A stretch of 64,000 nucleotides of DNA from Saccharina japonica. Its lineage: Eukaryota > Sar > Phaeophyceae > Laminariales > Laminariaceae. The position numbers were made by a program, and so were the translations under genes. Every line of letters begins with the position of its first letter. Within the stretch, counting starts at the first letter, position 1. A model generated the notes under the pieces. The model saw only the letters and a program-made list of their open reading frames with translations. It did no database searches and was not told where the DNA came from. The stretch is taken from NCBI GenBank assembly GCA_008828725.1, contig MEHQ01002486.1:271963-335962 (forward strand). The letters run 5' to 3'. Positions 42,401 through 53,040 of the stretch are shown in pieces.

Positions 42401-43748
42401 CGCAGTATATATGCCGAATGAAGCACCACATATTATATACATGCTATGCACTCCCACGAAAAGCTCCGTCTACGAGGGACTCAACTCTTGTTACCTACCT
42501 GGTACTACAACTATCAGGTACGAGTATTATATTAGAAGCGTCACCAGGTCATCACATGCGCCTCCCTGAAAACAAAAGTGTCACGCTTCTCAAACGCGAA
42601 TGGATGCGATGGTCACGCACCAACCTGCGTTCGTAATACATGTTGTTCTTCCTGCCACGTGCCTGACACAAGCGGCCAAACGCTTATCACCCCAGACCCC
42701 AGATGACGAGTCACGCCGAGCCGCTGTCGAGAAGTGAACGTGTTTCACTAAACACTAAAAAAAAACTAGCAAAACAGGGTTCACGCTTGCTTGCAGATCT
42801 GTCTACAACGTGGACCGCACTCCGCGGGCATGCAAAGTGCTATTAATAATAAAGGTCCGTGCTGTACGAAGAGATCAGGATCAGGCCTGTGGAGTGCAGT
42901 AATTTCACAGACGGTGCCACTTTTTCTCCGCGTCTCTCGTGGCATATATACGTTTAACAGGACCCACGGTTTCGAAGACAAACTTATTGGAATGTACGTA
43001 CGTATGCGCGGTAAGTATACGTACTGTACGTATCATACGTAGAGAAAGATATACTGGTATACGTCGACGACCAGGTATGTATTACATGTGCGATTCGTCG
43101 TCGCGGGCGAGTTGCAATTATTGGAGTCTATCTGTCTTGGGGCCACGGGCTAGACTGCGGCGACGAGTACACCAACAACAGCAATAGAGGTACGAACTGC
43201 GGTTCCCTGGATCCGGGGGCTTGATCGAGTCAACGACTCCTGAGATACCAACAAGAACAAGATACAACAAGATATATACGAAGGCTCAAGTCGAGATCTA
43301 CGATATCAATAATCTGTACAACAATAGCGGACAGAGTCATACACGCATGACCTGAGTTCACCTGAAACGGGGATTCCTCTGTCGCGCCAGCACTCCGCCG
43401 GGCTGTGGCAGCAACGATGGACGGGTTCGTGGTGACATCGTTTACACCGGCGGTGCAGGCCAAGCGCTCGACCGTCGCCAAATCGGCTGTATCCGCCCAG
43501 ATCGTTGTGTGCCTCTGTAGCTGCTCCAAGAGGGTGTTGCCAGCTGGAGGAGTCTGCGGGTCACCGCCGTCGCTGTCGATTGCAGCTGGCGATACTGCTG
43601 TGCGCGAAATCTGACGATGCGATGACCTGCATTGCCTTGGAGATGTGATCCGCAGAGGGTATGCGTGATGCTTCCCGGGCAAGAGCAGAAGGAGCAGGCT
43701 AAAGATACCGGTACCCAACGCAGTACAAGAGAGTCGGAGGTTCATCAT
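39493..43748 (-). CDS. Transaldolase, six exons, 405 residues, likely plastid-targeted
   Basis: Exons on the minus strand: 43748-43362, 41823-41720, 41484-41400, 40910-40742, 40315-40106 and 39755-39493. All are GT-AG and in phase (1218 bases with stop). The enzyme moves a three-carbon dihydroxyacetone unit between sugar phosphates in the pentose phosphate pathway. Visible family marks are [27 protein letters not shown], the Schiff-base Lys in [50 protein letters not shown] and [13 protein letters not shown]. The N-terminus [20 protein letters not shown] is a signal peptide followed by a Ser/Arg-rich stretch after HHAYPLRI. This resembles the signal-plus-transit leaders of secondary plastids, which is inference. 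Length without leader fits the ~320-residue family. The gene is divergent from PIG-A. Confidence 0.9.
42045..42335 (+). repeat. ~143-bp tandem duplication in transaldolase intron 1
   Basis: Two copies (about 42047-42189 and 42190-42332). Each contains ACACGGTACAGCAGTACGCT or a close variant, GCAGGCAGGCGTGGGTGCGA, CCCTAACCCTACGTAGCTCG and CTTACTTAGCCCCAACTACT. They are nearly identical, so recent. Confidence 0.85.
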
Positions 43749-45223
43749 ATTCCTACAACAGCAGCGCCACTTTGCACGAATGCGTTCTCTCTAAACAGGA
43801 GATCACTGCTGCTGTTAGCCAGTACTGGAGAGCGTGGCCAGTAGTCAACCATCACACGCAAGGGTACATGAAGCGCTGCAGTCTGCAGCAGTCTACAGCC
43901 TTCAGCACGAGCACACGCAGTACGGGCACAAAACCTTGAAGTGAACGGTTCGAGGAGTTCCATGTTTTGTGGCACGCGTTCGGCAATAGGGGGTGGACGA
44001 AGCCACCCAAACTCGAAATGTCGGTGCCTGGTGCAGTCTGCCGGTGCCATAGGCTGGGGCAAAGACATGGAAAGGGGCACGGGAAAGCGTGGCCATGAGA
44101 GTGGTGAGCGGGCTGACGGCAGCGAAGTGGTTTCGAGCCTCAAACGGCACTCAAAAATACGCAAAAGAAGCAAGAGGTGAGAGCGACATTGAGTGATACT
44201 GGAAATGTTCTTTGCTCCCGTAGATTGGACATCAGCTGAGCTTTCTGCTGCTGTTCGCAACGGCGGTGTCCTCATCATGATTTTATTGCTTGACAAACGC
44301 AACAACGCGAGGCGTCCACCATCGATCATCGATCCCGTTCCCTATTTGAAGGTATATTTGGTGCCAGTTTTCGAGCTACACGGACAGCGACAGCTCGTCG
44401 AGTAGATTTTTGGCTGTGAACCCAATGTACTTTTCCACGTACCATTTTTGCTCTTTGTTTTGTTTTTGATCTTGTTGTCCCTTCCTCCTGCCGTGTTGCC
44501 TCTGTCTCCGTTTTCTCCTGTCGTGCCCGTGGGTATACCTTCCCATACCCCACCTTGGTGCACGTAGCCCTTTAGTCTACATACAGCAGTAGGATTACAG
44601 CAGACCTGTACAACAGCAGTACCGGTACAGCTGACCAGCGTGTAACACTTCGGACCGATGACGATCTACAGTACTGGAACATGGTCTGCCGTTAGGAGAT
44701 GCTGTGCAGGATCTTTATAGTACATATCCCAGGAAGCCTGGCCTAGATCATGCAGATTATACGGCTTCCACCCAATAATATGAGCTAGATCATACAGATC
44801 ATAAATATCTAGATCATTAGGTGAGGGTCGGTGATCTGTCCGAGTTCAGCGTTGACAAGGTCAAGGTTACACCGAGTATGATAGCTGCAATAATAGCCGT
44901 AATCATTTCCCCATATTTAGACTTACGTGGTCACGGGCTTGCAGCGATTGAAACTTATCACCCCTCATGATTATCGCTTGTTCGTCGACATTGCTTCCAT
45001 GTACCAGTGTCATACTTATGTGTAGCACTTGCCTGATATGACACGCTTACAGCAGACTTCGTAGCTCCAAAGGACAGTGCACACGCATAATTATAGCAGT
45101 GTACTCGTGTGCTGTGCTGGAGCTCGTCCAAGCAGTACTGCTGTCATCCCTCGCCCACGCAGTATACCCAATAGTATGTCCTGCTGTACCTTGCCTTGTG
45201 TCGTCCAGCCGGGGGTCTTTCGC
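43749..45223. promoter_or_regulatory. Divergent spacer between transaldolase and PIG-A (left part)
   Basis: Together with 45469-45616 this 1.9-kb spacer must hold both promoters. No TATA box or known motif could be assigned. A GATC-family patch lies at 44690-44850. Frames here show no family motifs. Confidence 0.4.
44690..44850. repeat. GATC-family repeat
   Basis: CTAGATCATGCAGATTATAC, GAGCTAGATCATACAGATCA and AATATCTAGATCATTAGG, as in the other copies. Confidence 0.55.
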
Positions 45224-45468
45224 TATGTGCAGGACAGGTCGGCACAAAAAATTGTACAGGACCTGTGTGGTTAATTCCAATCTTGCACGTCGGCCCAGAC
45301 CAATCCGACCCCAGACCTAACCCTAACCTCTACCCTTTGGGGGGTTCGAGGTTTCCAGCGGTGTTTTGGTGGCGTTTTTCCAAAACAAACCGGGCGGCCG
45401 AAAGGCCAGCCTCGACCAATAAGACCCACATCCTGCACAACGTTTTGTGCCGATCAGTCCTGCACATA
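45224..45468. mobile_element. MITE with telomere-like interior, copy 1
   Basis: Left end TATGTGCAGGACAGGTCGGC, right end CCGATCAGTCCTGCACATAG. The interior has CCAGACCTAACCCTAACC, TGGTGGCGTTTTTCCAAAAC and CGAAAGGCCAGCC, matching 57138-57433 in order. It lies 150 bp upstream of the PIG-A start codon and could contribute to its promoter. Confidence 0.75.
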
Positions 45469-45616
45469 GGGCGAGTCAAGCCGGGAGGGGGTTGGACAGG
45501 AAGTAGGGGGCGTTCTCGTCAGTGCGAGTATGTAGTATTCTTAACACAGCAGGCTGTACTGGTAAGGTTGATGCCTGTATCATTCCAGGTACAACAGCAG
45601 TGATTCACGTAAAATC

Positions 45617-48600
45617 ATGGCTCACGTTACCTATTCGTCTCTTCGCTCAACGTTTCGTCATTCACTCCATATCGCGCCCGGCAAAAAAAAACGCAGATAC
45701 CGCGTGTGCATGGTGTGCGACTTTTTCTACCCACGGTTGGGCGGGGTGGAAATGCACATCTGGTCTCTCAGCCAGTGCCTGCTACGCCGCGGGCATCGCG
45801 TCGTCGTGATCACGCACGGCTACGACAATCGGAAGGGGGTGCGGTACATGACCAACGGGCTGAAGGTGAGAGGTCAAGATAACGTGGTTTGACCGCTTGA
45901 CCGCGGTTTGACCGCTTGACCGGGCTTTGGCCGCTTGACTGACCGTCCCCTCCCCTCAACCCCTCTTTATTTTCTCGCCCCCGCCCTTTGCTAGACAACG
46001 CCTTGCTTCCACGACCCTCACCCCCCCTCCTCCCCTCTTCCCTTCCGCCCTCGCGTGCAGGTTTACTACGTCCCGCTGGTGCCGATAGTGGACGGGGACT
46101 GCATGCCGACGTTCTGCGCGTTTTTTCCGATATTTCGGCAGATCCTGATTCGGGAGCGCATCACCTTGGTTCACGGGCACCAGGCGTCTTCAGTGATGTC
46201 TCACGAGGCTATCCTCTTCGCGAAGACCATGGGCTACCGAGTGGCTTACACGGACCACTCGCTGTTTGGCTTCGCCGACGCTGCCAGGTGACGTTTTGGA
46301 CAAGGGGACGGAGTAACGGTTCGAGCGTTTCGTGTGGCGTGGTGTTCGATGCGGCGAGAGCCCTCCCGCTTTGGGCGTCGTGGTGGTGTTATCGTTCCTT
46401 GTGGCTTGTGGCACCTGGCCGTTTCTGTGAGCCGAAAACAATGTCGCAACCGGACACAAGAGCACTTTCATGGGCACGTGCTGAATCGAAGTGGTTTGTC
46501 GCCTTGACTGTTTTTTATCAGGTCGGTTGTTTCTTTAGGTCTTCTGTATCAAGTCGATCTTACATGGTTGTTTCGTTGGTTTTCCTCTGTCAAGTCGGTT
46601 TGTTTTTGCTTGCTTCTTCTCTGTCGAGCCTTGTGGTCTTGATTCTTGTCGCCTTCTTGTCGAAGCTGGGTGCGTGTGTGCACGCTACAGTGCAGTTCCT
46701 CGCGGGGCCGGGCGGCGCATAGCTGACACCAGCGTGTACCACAACGCTATCGTTTCATAGGCCAGTCAAGAGTGGCGTACTCGTACTGCAGTCTTTTGTT
46801 TGATCACACGCGCAGTCGTCGCCCGCGCTGCCGCAGCCCCGAGTCGACTATTTATCACGGTAGCCTTTCTCACGGTGACTTTTATCACAGTAACCTTCCT
46901 CGGGGTACCATATCTCACAGCAGTAACCTTTACTCACGGTAAACATTCTCACCATATCCTTTCTCACGATAAACATTCAATATATCACGGTATCCTTTGT
47001 GAGGGAAAACGTTCTAACGGTAACTTTTCTCACGATATGCTTTGCCTTCTCACGGTAACCTTTTCCACGGTAATAGTTCCCTTGTTCTTGTTCACGGTAA
47101 CTGTTCTTACGGTAACCTTTTTCACGGTAATGATCTACCGGTATCACGGTAACCTCTATCACGGTAAAATTCCTTACCCTCCCGGTAACCTTTCTCCGGG
47201 CATCCCTTCTCGCTGTAACCCCCCCCCCACGCGCGCGTATGGCCATACGACTACGGCCATGCATGAAAATGAAGTACACCCCCCTCCGTGCCCACCCCTC
47301 TGGCATGAAATATATTCACGGACACCTGTTTCAACAGCATCCACTTGAACAAGGCGATGAAGTTCACGATGTGCAGCGTGGATCACGCCATCTGCGTGAG
47401 CAATACCTGTCGGGAGAACCTTGTGGTCCGGGCCACGCTCCCCCCCGAGAAGATATCGACCATCCCGAACGCGATAGACCCCTCCAAGTTCACCCCGGAC
47501 CCCTCCGCCCGCTTCCCGAAGGGCACCATCAACGTGGTCATCATGAGTCGGCTGGTCTACCGCAAGGGCATAGACCTTGTTGCCCCCGTCGTCAAGGTGA
47601 TGCATGGGTTTCCGCTGGTATGATATGGCATTTTCAAAGCTAGGTGTAAAACATAATTACATGTAGGGGGTGTTTAAGTTAGCGGTACCGGTGGGGCCGA
47701 TTCAAATGCGCAGCAGAGAAGAGGCAACAACCAAACGCCAAATATTACTGAAAACCCTTTTGTCTTAGCCGACCCCCTTGAAACACGTAACGAACGTCCA
47801 TTTGTTGGAGGCGTCTCTGTGAGGGGTAGTAGGAACGGTGTTCCGTTTCGAAAGGGATGGGTGATCAAGGGCCAAATGACTTCAAGACAAGCAAAAAATA
47901 AGTGGTCTGCCTCGAAAGGGATGCGTGGCCATGGTCAGATGAACTTAAGGCAAGACAAACAAACGAGTACCCCCCCCCCTAATTTTCCTCGCGGACCCTC
48001 TCCCTCTCTCTCTCCAGATCATGTGCGAACGCTACCCCGACCTTCATTTCATCATCGGCGGCGACGGTCCCAAGCGGCTGCTGTTGGAGGAGATGCGGGA
48101 GAAGAGTCAGCTGCACGACCGGATAGAGATCCTCGGGGCGGTACCGCACTCCAGGGTGCGGAGCGTTCTCGTGCGGGGCCACATCTTCCTCAACTGCAGC
48201 CTGACGGAGTCGTTCTGCATCGCCATTTTGGAGGCCGCCAGGTGTGCGACGGTCTTGTGTCTTGTCGTATCGGGTTGTGTCCGCTCCGAAGAAAATTGTG
48301 GAATTTGAGCTATTAATGGAGGGGGGGGGGGGGGGGTGGGGTGTACTCATGTTGGGCATGGCCTTAGTCGTATGACCCTAGACCTTCGCATCCCTACCAT
48401 GCCGGGACTGAGCATGTTGGATTTTCATCAACCAGGCAGACATTGCTTGCACCAAGCGCGAAGCGAAACGTGAGGTGTTGGGCGAGTCGCATGAAGGGTG
48501 AATTGCATCCTACTAAGAACCGTTTGTGAGGTAGGAGGGGGGGGGTGTTTTGCTACGCGCTACGAAGCAACAAAGTGGGGTGGTTGACTGGTGTGTACGC

Positions 48601-51329
48601 TTAGCCTCGCTTGTATCGATGACCGACTAAGACACAGCCTACAAAGCTCTACGTACTGATTCAGAAGCTCTTATACAAGTTCGCTTGACCGTGACTTGCG
48701 TTGTAGCCTCTCCATCAAACTTTATAGACTGTATCTTAGTCGGTTCGTCTACTAACGAGCCTTAGCGTGCACACCAGCTACGAGCTGGTACTCACGCCAA
48801 CAGTCACCACCTAAGATGACCACCTTTTCGAGAGATGGTGCTTCAAGCCGAGTTGGTCCCACAGCTGCACCGAGGTCTCTTCGGCGCGATGATGCCGTTT
48901 TGTGGTTTGGTGATGTTTTTTTTCCACACCAGTATGTGCTTGTGTGGAGTTAGTTCACGGGGGAAGGGATCTCCCTTGTCTATACTCCATGGATGAGTGG
49001 ACGTACGTATGGGTGGGAAAACGAGGCAAAAGGAACAACAGCAGCAAATACAGGAAAAAATAATCGAGGGCTGATCCCTGATAAAACAAGGCTAGAGGAA
49101 TGACAGCAGCAATAAATCGAGCTCTGGTCCCTGGTTTCTATTTGGCAAGTACTACTACCTGTTGCTCTTCCTGCCTCGTATTCCTGGCTCAACCGCCTGT
49201 GCTTTTGAGTTATTTTTCTGCACCGAAAACTCGAGTTGTCGCCACCGAAACCCCCAAGTATTATATTATATACTGGCATGAGTTTACTTTAGCCCTACGT
49301 ATACATATTTTGTTCCAGCACGAATCATAAACCCGTCCTTCCCCCCTCCCCCACTCGATGCCGCCTCTTTGTACGACTGGTGGCGTAAAGCTGCGGTCTC
49401 TTCGTGGTGAGTACGGCGGTTGGTGGTGTTCCCGAGGTGCTTCCGCGGCCCATGATCAAGTTCGCGGAGCCCACGGTGGAAGACTTGACGGATGCGCTGG
49501 CGGATGCGATCCCCTTGGCGAGGAAGGCGGTGCCCAGCGAGTTCCACGCGAAGGTGTGCGTTTTTTCGTCTCTGTCGCCTTCTCGAAGAGAGAGGATTTT
49601 GGTTCATTCTACGTATATATAAGTACTGTACGTATGCGTATATACTGCGTGATGTTTTTTTTTTTTTTCTGGAAGAAACACGCAAAAGGCTGAAAATACT
49701 ATCGCGTGCGCTCCTTCCTTCCTTCCTTCCTTCCTTCTTCCGGGTGATGTGTGTTTATAGTTGGGAGATTAATGTTGTATTTGTGATACTCGCACTGCAC
49801 GATTGCGCGGACAAAAATTGTAAAAATGAATAACGTGTAGCTATTGGCGCGGACAGAAATTCCGTCGCGAGATTGACAGTACATAGCTGGGTTACGCGTC
49901 TGTCTGTCCGTTGCGGGGTGGATCGATACGGCAAGGCTTTTTTTTATTAACGCCTCCGTGCTTTCATCTTGTTTTGCGGCGAGCCCTGTGCCGCAAAAGA
50001 AAGCGCGTCGAGCGAGGCAGAGTGTTGTTGGCGTACCAGGCTCGCCCGTGCTCGGATCGTGTATCAGTGATTACGTTTTTGTTTTTTTTCCTCATTGGGT
50101 TTCCACGGCAGGTGAGGGGGATGTACAGCTGGGCGGACGTCGCGGAGAGAACGGAGAGGGCGTACGAGAGAGCGCTCAAGGCGCCACCACCTAGCCTCGT
50201 CCGAAGATTCCAGGTAAGCTCCTGCAAGAAATTGTGTGGCACGACAGGAAAATGTTAAACATTCCGTCTCGTTGCGTATGTAGATGCCCTATACCCTAAA
50301 CGTATATATTTTGGTATTTTTCAGACGCCTTACACTCTATGATACCAGGTACAAGTGGATGTGTTCTTGTTTTGTTATGTTGTCGTGTGATCGGCCTGTC
50401 ATCTTGTATCCTTATTTTGGGCGTGTATCTCTTCCTCGAAAGATGAATGTGGGACATTTACCTAAGCACCCGTGTGCCGTTGCCGAAACCTGTTGTAGAC
50501 CCCTCTGATAGGTGTGAGGACGCCGACAGTTGTGCTGTGCCGGTAAGCTTTGGTCTAAAAGTCGCACTGCAAGCACTTGTTGTTGTATATAGCACATGTG
50601 CACGATCCTAGACATCAAAATTCAAGCGCTTGTTGTATTAAAAGTACAAGCAGATAACATATAAAGTTCTTGTATGAATAGTACACGCACATGATAGATT
50701 GGATGCCCCCCCCCCCCCTTCACCCGCCCCTCTTCCCCTGCCCCCCCCCTGGGGTAAAACGTGTCCCTCTGGTTATACTAGATCGTGTGAAACGCACCCC
50801 CTCAACGCTGCCATCCATCTATATCCAAGAAAGTCCGCCTCACAAGCGGTCCTTAGTAGGATGCAGCTCACCCTTCGTACGACTCGCCGGACACCTCACG
50901 GCGCTTCGCGCTTGGTGCAAGCAACGTCTGCCTGGTCGGTGAAAACCCAACGTGCTCCATCCCAGCATTGCAGGGATGCGAGTGTCTATGGCCACACGAC
51001 TACGGTCATGCATGACATGAGTACACCCCCTCCGCCCATTTTCCCTTTGCTGGCAGACTTACCGGAGGGTTGGTGTGTTCGGCCAGGCGGTGTGCTGCTT
51101 CCTGGCGGCAATGTTGCATCTACTGTGGCGGCTGCTGGAGCGAATCTGGCCGGCGGAAGATATCGAACTTGCGCCCGAGTTCCCGAGCGCTCGCCTCGCT
51201 TCGGGGTTTGACTCGAACCCTTGGGCGCCATCCAAGGTGTGCGGGGACGTTTTTTCCTACTGCAAAACTCAACGTGCACCAACCCCAAGTATAAATAGGT
51301 TGTTGTCCCTGTGCTGGGTGCTTCGGTAA
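45617..51329 (+). CDS. PIGA: PIG-A / GPI3: GlcNAc transferase of GPI-anchor synthesis, seven exons
   Basis: Exons: 45617-45865, 46061-46287, 47338-47596, 48018-48241, 49391-49553, 50112-50213 and from 51057. All joins are in phase. The protein is the catalytic subunit that moves GlcNAc from UDP-GlcNAc to phosphatidylinositol at the ER, the first step of GPI-anchor synthesis. Marks in order: [130 protein letters not shown], then a hydrophobic C-terminal segment ([20 protein letters not shown]) for membrane anchoring. Reading on from 51236 to the stop at 51329 gives 498 residues (human about 484). A donor at 51237 is an alternative, giving 468 residues plus a further exon. GT-B fold, GT4 family. 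Confidence 0.92.
46850..47190 (+). repeat. Minisatellite of CACGGTAACCTTTCT units in PIG-A intron 2
   Basis: More than fifteen imperfect units of about 15-20 bp (TCACGGTAACCTTTCTCACG). Intronic. A long plus-strand frame through it is Thr/Val-rich and is not believed. Confidence 0.85.
47222..47282 (-). repeat. R2 end fragment before PIG-A exon 3
   Basis: C-run, CATACGACTACGGCCATGCA, then GAAGTACACCCCCCTCCGTG, as at 62520-62564. Lies about 55 bp before the acceptor at 47337. Confidence 0.65.
47740..47975 (+). repeat. R1 repeat in PIG-A intron 3
   Basis: A worn copy of the R1 frame ([34 protein letters not shown]) ending in GAGTACCCCCCCCC, about 45 bp before the exon 4 acceptor at 48017. Confidence 0.6.
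48310..48540 (+). repeat. R2 repeat in PIG-A intron 4, antisense, next to the donor
   Basis: G-run at 48319-48341, then GGTGTACTCATGTTGGGCAT, CCTAGACCTTCGCATCCC, CAGGCAGACATTGCTTGCAC and CCTACTAAGAACCGTTTGTG. The G-run end lies about 80 bp after the exon 4 donor. Confidence 0.75.
48541..49390. other. Rest of PIG-A intron 4; nothing else recognised
   Basis: Contains 'GACCGACTAAGACACAGCCT' near 48620 and its rough inverse 'GACTGTATCTTAGTCGGTTC' near 48730. That suggests a small foldback of about 120-150 bp. Confidence 0.4.
50820..51035 (-). repeat. R2 repeat just before PIG-A exon 7
   Basis: Minus-strand match: AGTCCGCCTCACAAGCGGTC, CTGCCTGGTCGGTGAAAACC, GCGAGTGTCTATGGCCACAC, CATGAGTACACCCCCTCCGC. 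Its C-run end leads into TTTCCCTTTGCTGGCAG, the exon 7 acceptor at 51056, 21 bp on. Confidence 0.75.
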
Positions 51330-51369
51330 ACGAACACAACACAGCGTTATTTTTGGGCAAATCAGGGCT

Positions 51370-52128
51370 CCGACGGACGCGTGCTACGATAGTATAGGGG
51401 TACTGTACCTTTTTTTGGCCCAAACAATGGTTGTGACTTACGGGGCTCCTCAACTGAGAAAAAATCCCAACCAATATCGTTGAAACCCCTTTTTTCGTTT
51501 TTCGGTATAATTCGTTAGACACCTATGAATAGGTAGGTTGACATTTTTTTCTTTTTTCTTTTTTGTTCATCCCATGTGTTATCTTCGCCCTTCTGTTATC
51601 TCAGCCTCTTTAGTCGTAACTCAGATCCGGGGTCACCAAGTAGGTCTTTCTTCTCCCTCCCCGCTACGGTACGTGCCTTGCATTTTTATCGCGAGAAGAT
51701 TCCAGCACTTTCTTCCCTCGTCGATTCTCGTCGAATTGGGCCTACCCACGCTATAATAGGCGCTCTCGACAATTTTGGTGTCATTTGAGAATAGAAATCT
51801 CCATACGGAGACTCGATCCCTCGACCTCAAACTTAACAGGCTTCGTGGGTACCTGCTAGACCACCGGGGATTGTTCATCCAATTTTTTTTTCGTAGAGGT
51901 AATTTTTGGGTTGCTTAACGTTGTACACTCTTTGCTTAAAGATAGTTTTTGGGTTGTTCACGTCGTACAAGGTTTTGTTTCATCGTACAATTTGTTTTCC
52001 AATTGTGTTTTTTTTTTTTTTTGGTCGTACTATTTTTCTCAAAGAGGTGAGGGTTAAAGCTCCTTAAGTGAGGACCCCCATAAATGGGGGCTGATTTTTA
52101 GGGACCCCTACCTTAGCATGCGTCGACG
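51370..52128. mobile_element. GACGCGTGCTACG-TIR MITE, copy 3, with a SINE inside
   Basis: Left GACGGACGCGTGCTACGATA, right CTACCTTAGCATGCGTCGAC. Near the right end is GCTCCTTAAGTGAGGA, the family mark. The 340-bp SINE at 51544-51886 accounts for most of the extra length. Confidence 0.7.
51544..51886 (-). mobile_element. tRNA-derived SINE, full length, antisense
   Basis: On the minus strand the head has CCCGGTGGTCTAGCAGGTAC and GAGGGATCGAGTCTCCGTAT (B-box). Then come GAGAGCGCCTATTATAGCGT, CGATAAAAATGCAAGGCA, CCCCGGATCTGAGTTACGAC and a tail of A-runs. TATTATA within it sits where another copy has TATTAATA. Confidence 0.75.
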
Positions 52129-52276
52129 AAAGGACTGAATAGGTGTGGGGGGGTTCGGCTCTTGCCTCCCCCTGAACCCCTGTTCCCCATACGAGTAAGC
52201 CTTCCAAGTCATACGCCACCCTTTCCCGTAATCCTAATCCTGGCACCTTTGTAGGACTTCCAGGGCGAAAAAAAAC

Positions 52277-52350
52277 TTGAACCCTTTTACCACTGCAAAA
52301 ACAAACCCTACACTGATTCCAAGTGCTGTGTCCCCAAAAGAGTGGGTGCG
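52277..52350 (+). mobile_element. TTAA MITE remnant
   Basis: TTGAACCCTTTTACCACTGC, ACACTGATTCCAAGTG and GTGTCCCCAAAAGAGTGGG follow the family order; the right end is lost. Confidence 0.5.
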
Positions 52351-52839
52351 CTTCTACTTCGTATAGGGGTTGGCACGGAATAGTCGTCTCTCTTAACACA
52401 GCAGTCCGTTTCGCCACTGCTGTTGATACGATAGAACAGTGTTTACTGTTACGTTTTCCCCTCCTTGTGCGCTCCTGGAGTCGCTATTATAGTTGGTATG
52501 CATGAATACATAAGTATGGTATTATTCATCGTGGGCGAAAGAGCGATGGTTGCTTCCGCTTTTTTTTTCCTTCTTTTTTTCTTTCTTACGATATCTCGCG
52601 GCAGGGCTGTGGGCCCGCGGTAGGAGATGTCGGCGTGCGTGGTTGTATGCCTTTACCCTTGGAGCTTGCTTGCGGTAGACCTCAGCCCTGTGTGGATAGA
52701 CCTCATATTATCCTTTATTTCCCCCCGGAATTTCGCCGGACAAAACTCCTTCGAGTAGGACAGGAGTTGTGGTTTGAAAGCTCCTTCGAGTAGGGCAGGA
52801 GTTAGTGGTTTGGTTTTGGGTGAAATTTTGGGCGTATGA

Positions 52840-53040
52840 AACGAGGGGTGGACAAAGGGTGATAGTGGATCTTTAAAATGGGGGTTTTGTCTTGGTAGTA
52901 GTATGTTGACCTTCAGATCGAACCCTAACCCTAACCCTAACCCGAACCCGAACCCTATGCCAGTGGTCAGTGCTTGCTTGGCCAATCAGAGTGCCTAATT
53001 AGCTACCTTAGGAAGATCCACTAACAGTGTTTGTCCACTA
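52840..53040 (+). repeat. Partial relative of the 4513-5177 MITE, with telomere-like tract
   Basis: Shares GGGGGTTTTGT, 'CCCTATGCCAGTGGTCAGTG', 'GCCAATCAGAGTGCCT' and 'AGCTACCTTAGGA' in the same order. The tract at 52921-52953 is CCCTAACCCTAACCCTAACC then CGAACCCGAACCCT. Confidence 0.7.

Noticed and set aside
45988-46722. 244-residue plus-strand frame
   Set aside because: It is an out-of-frame reading across PIG-A exon 2 and its flanking introns.
46800-47348. Thr/Val-rich 182-residue protein
   Set aside because: Encoded by the CACGGTAACC minisatellite in a PIG-A intron.
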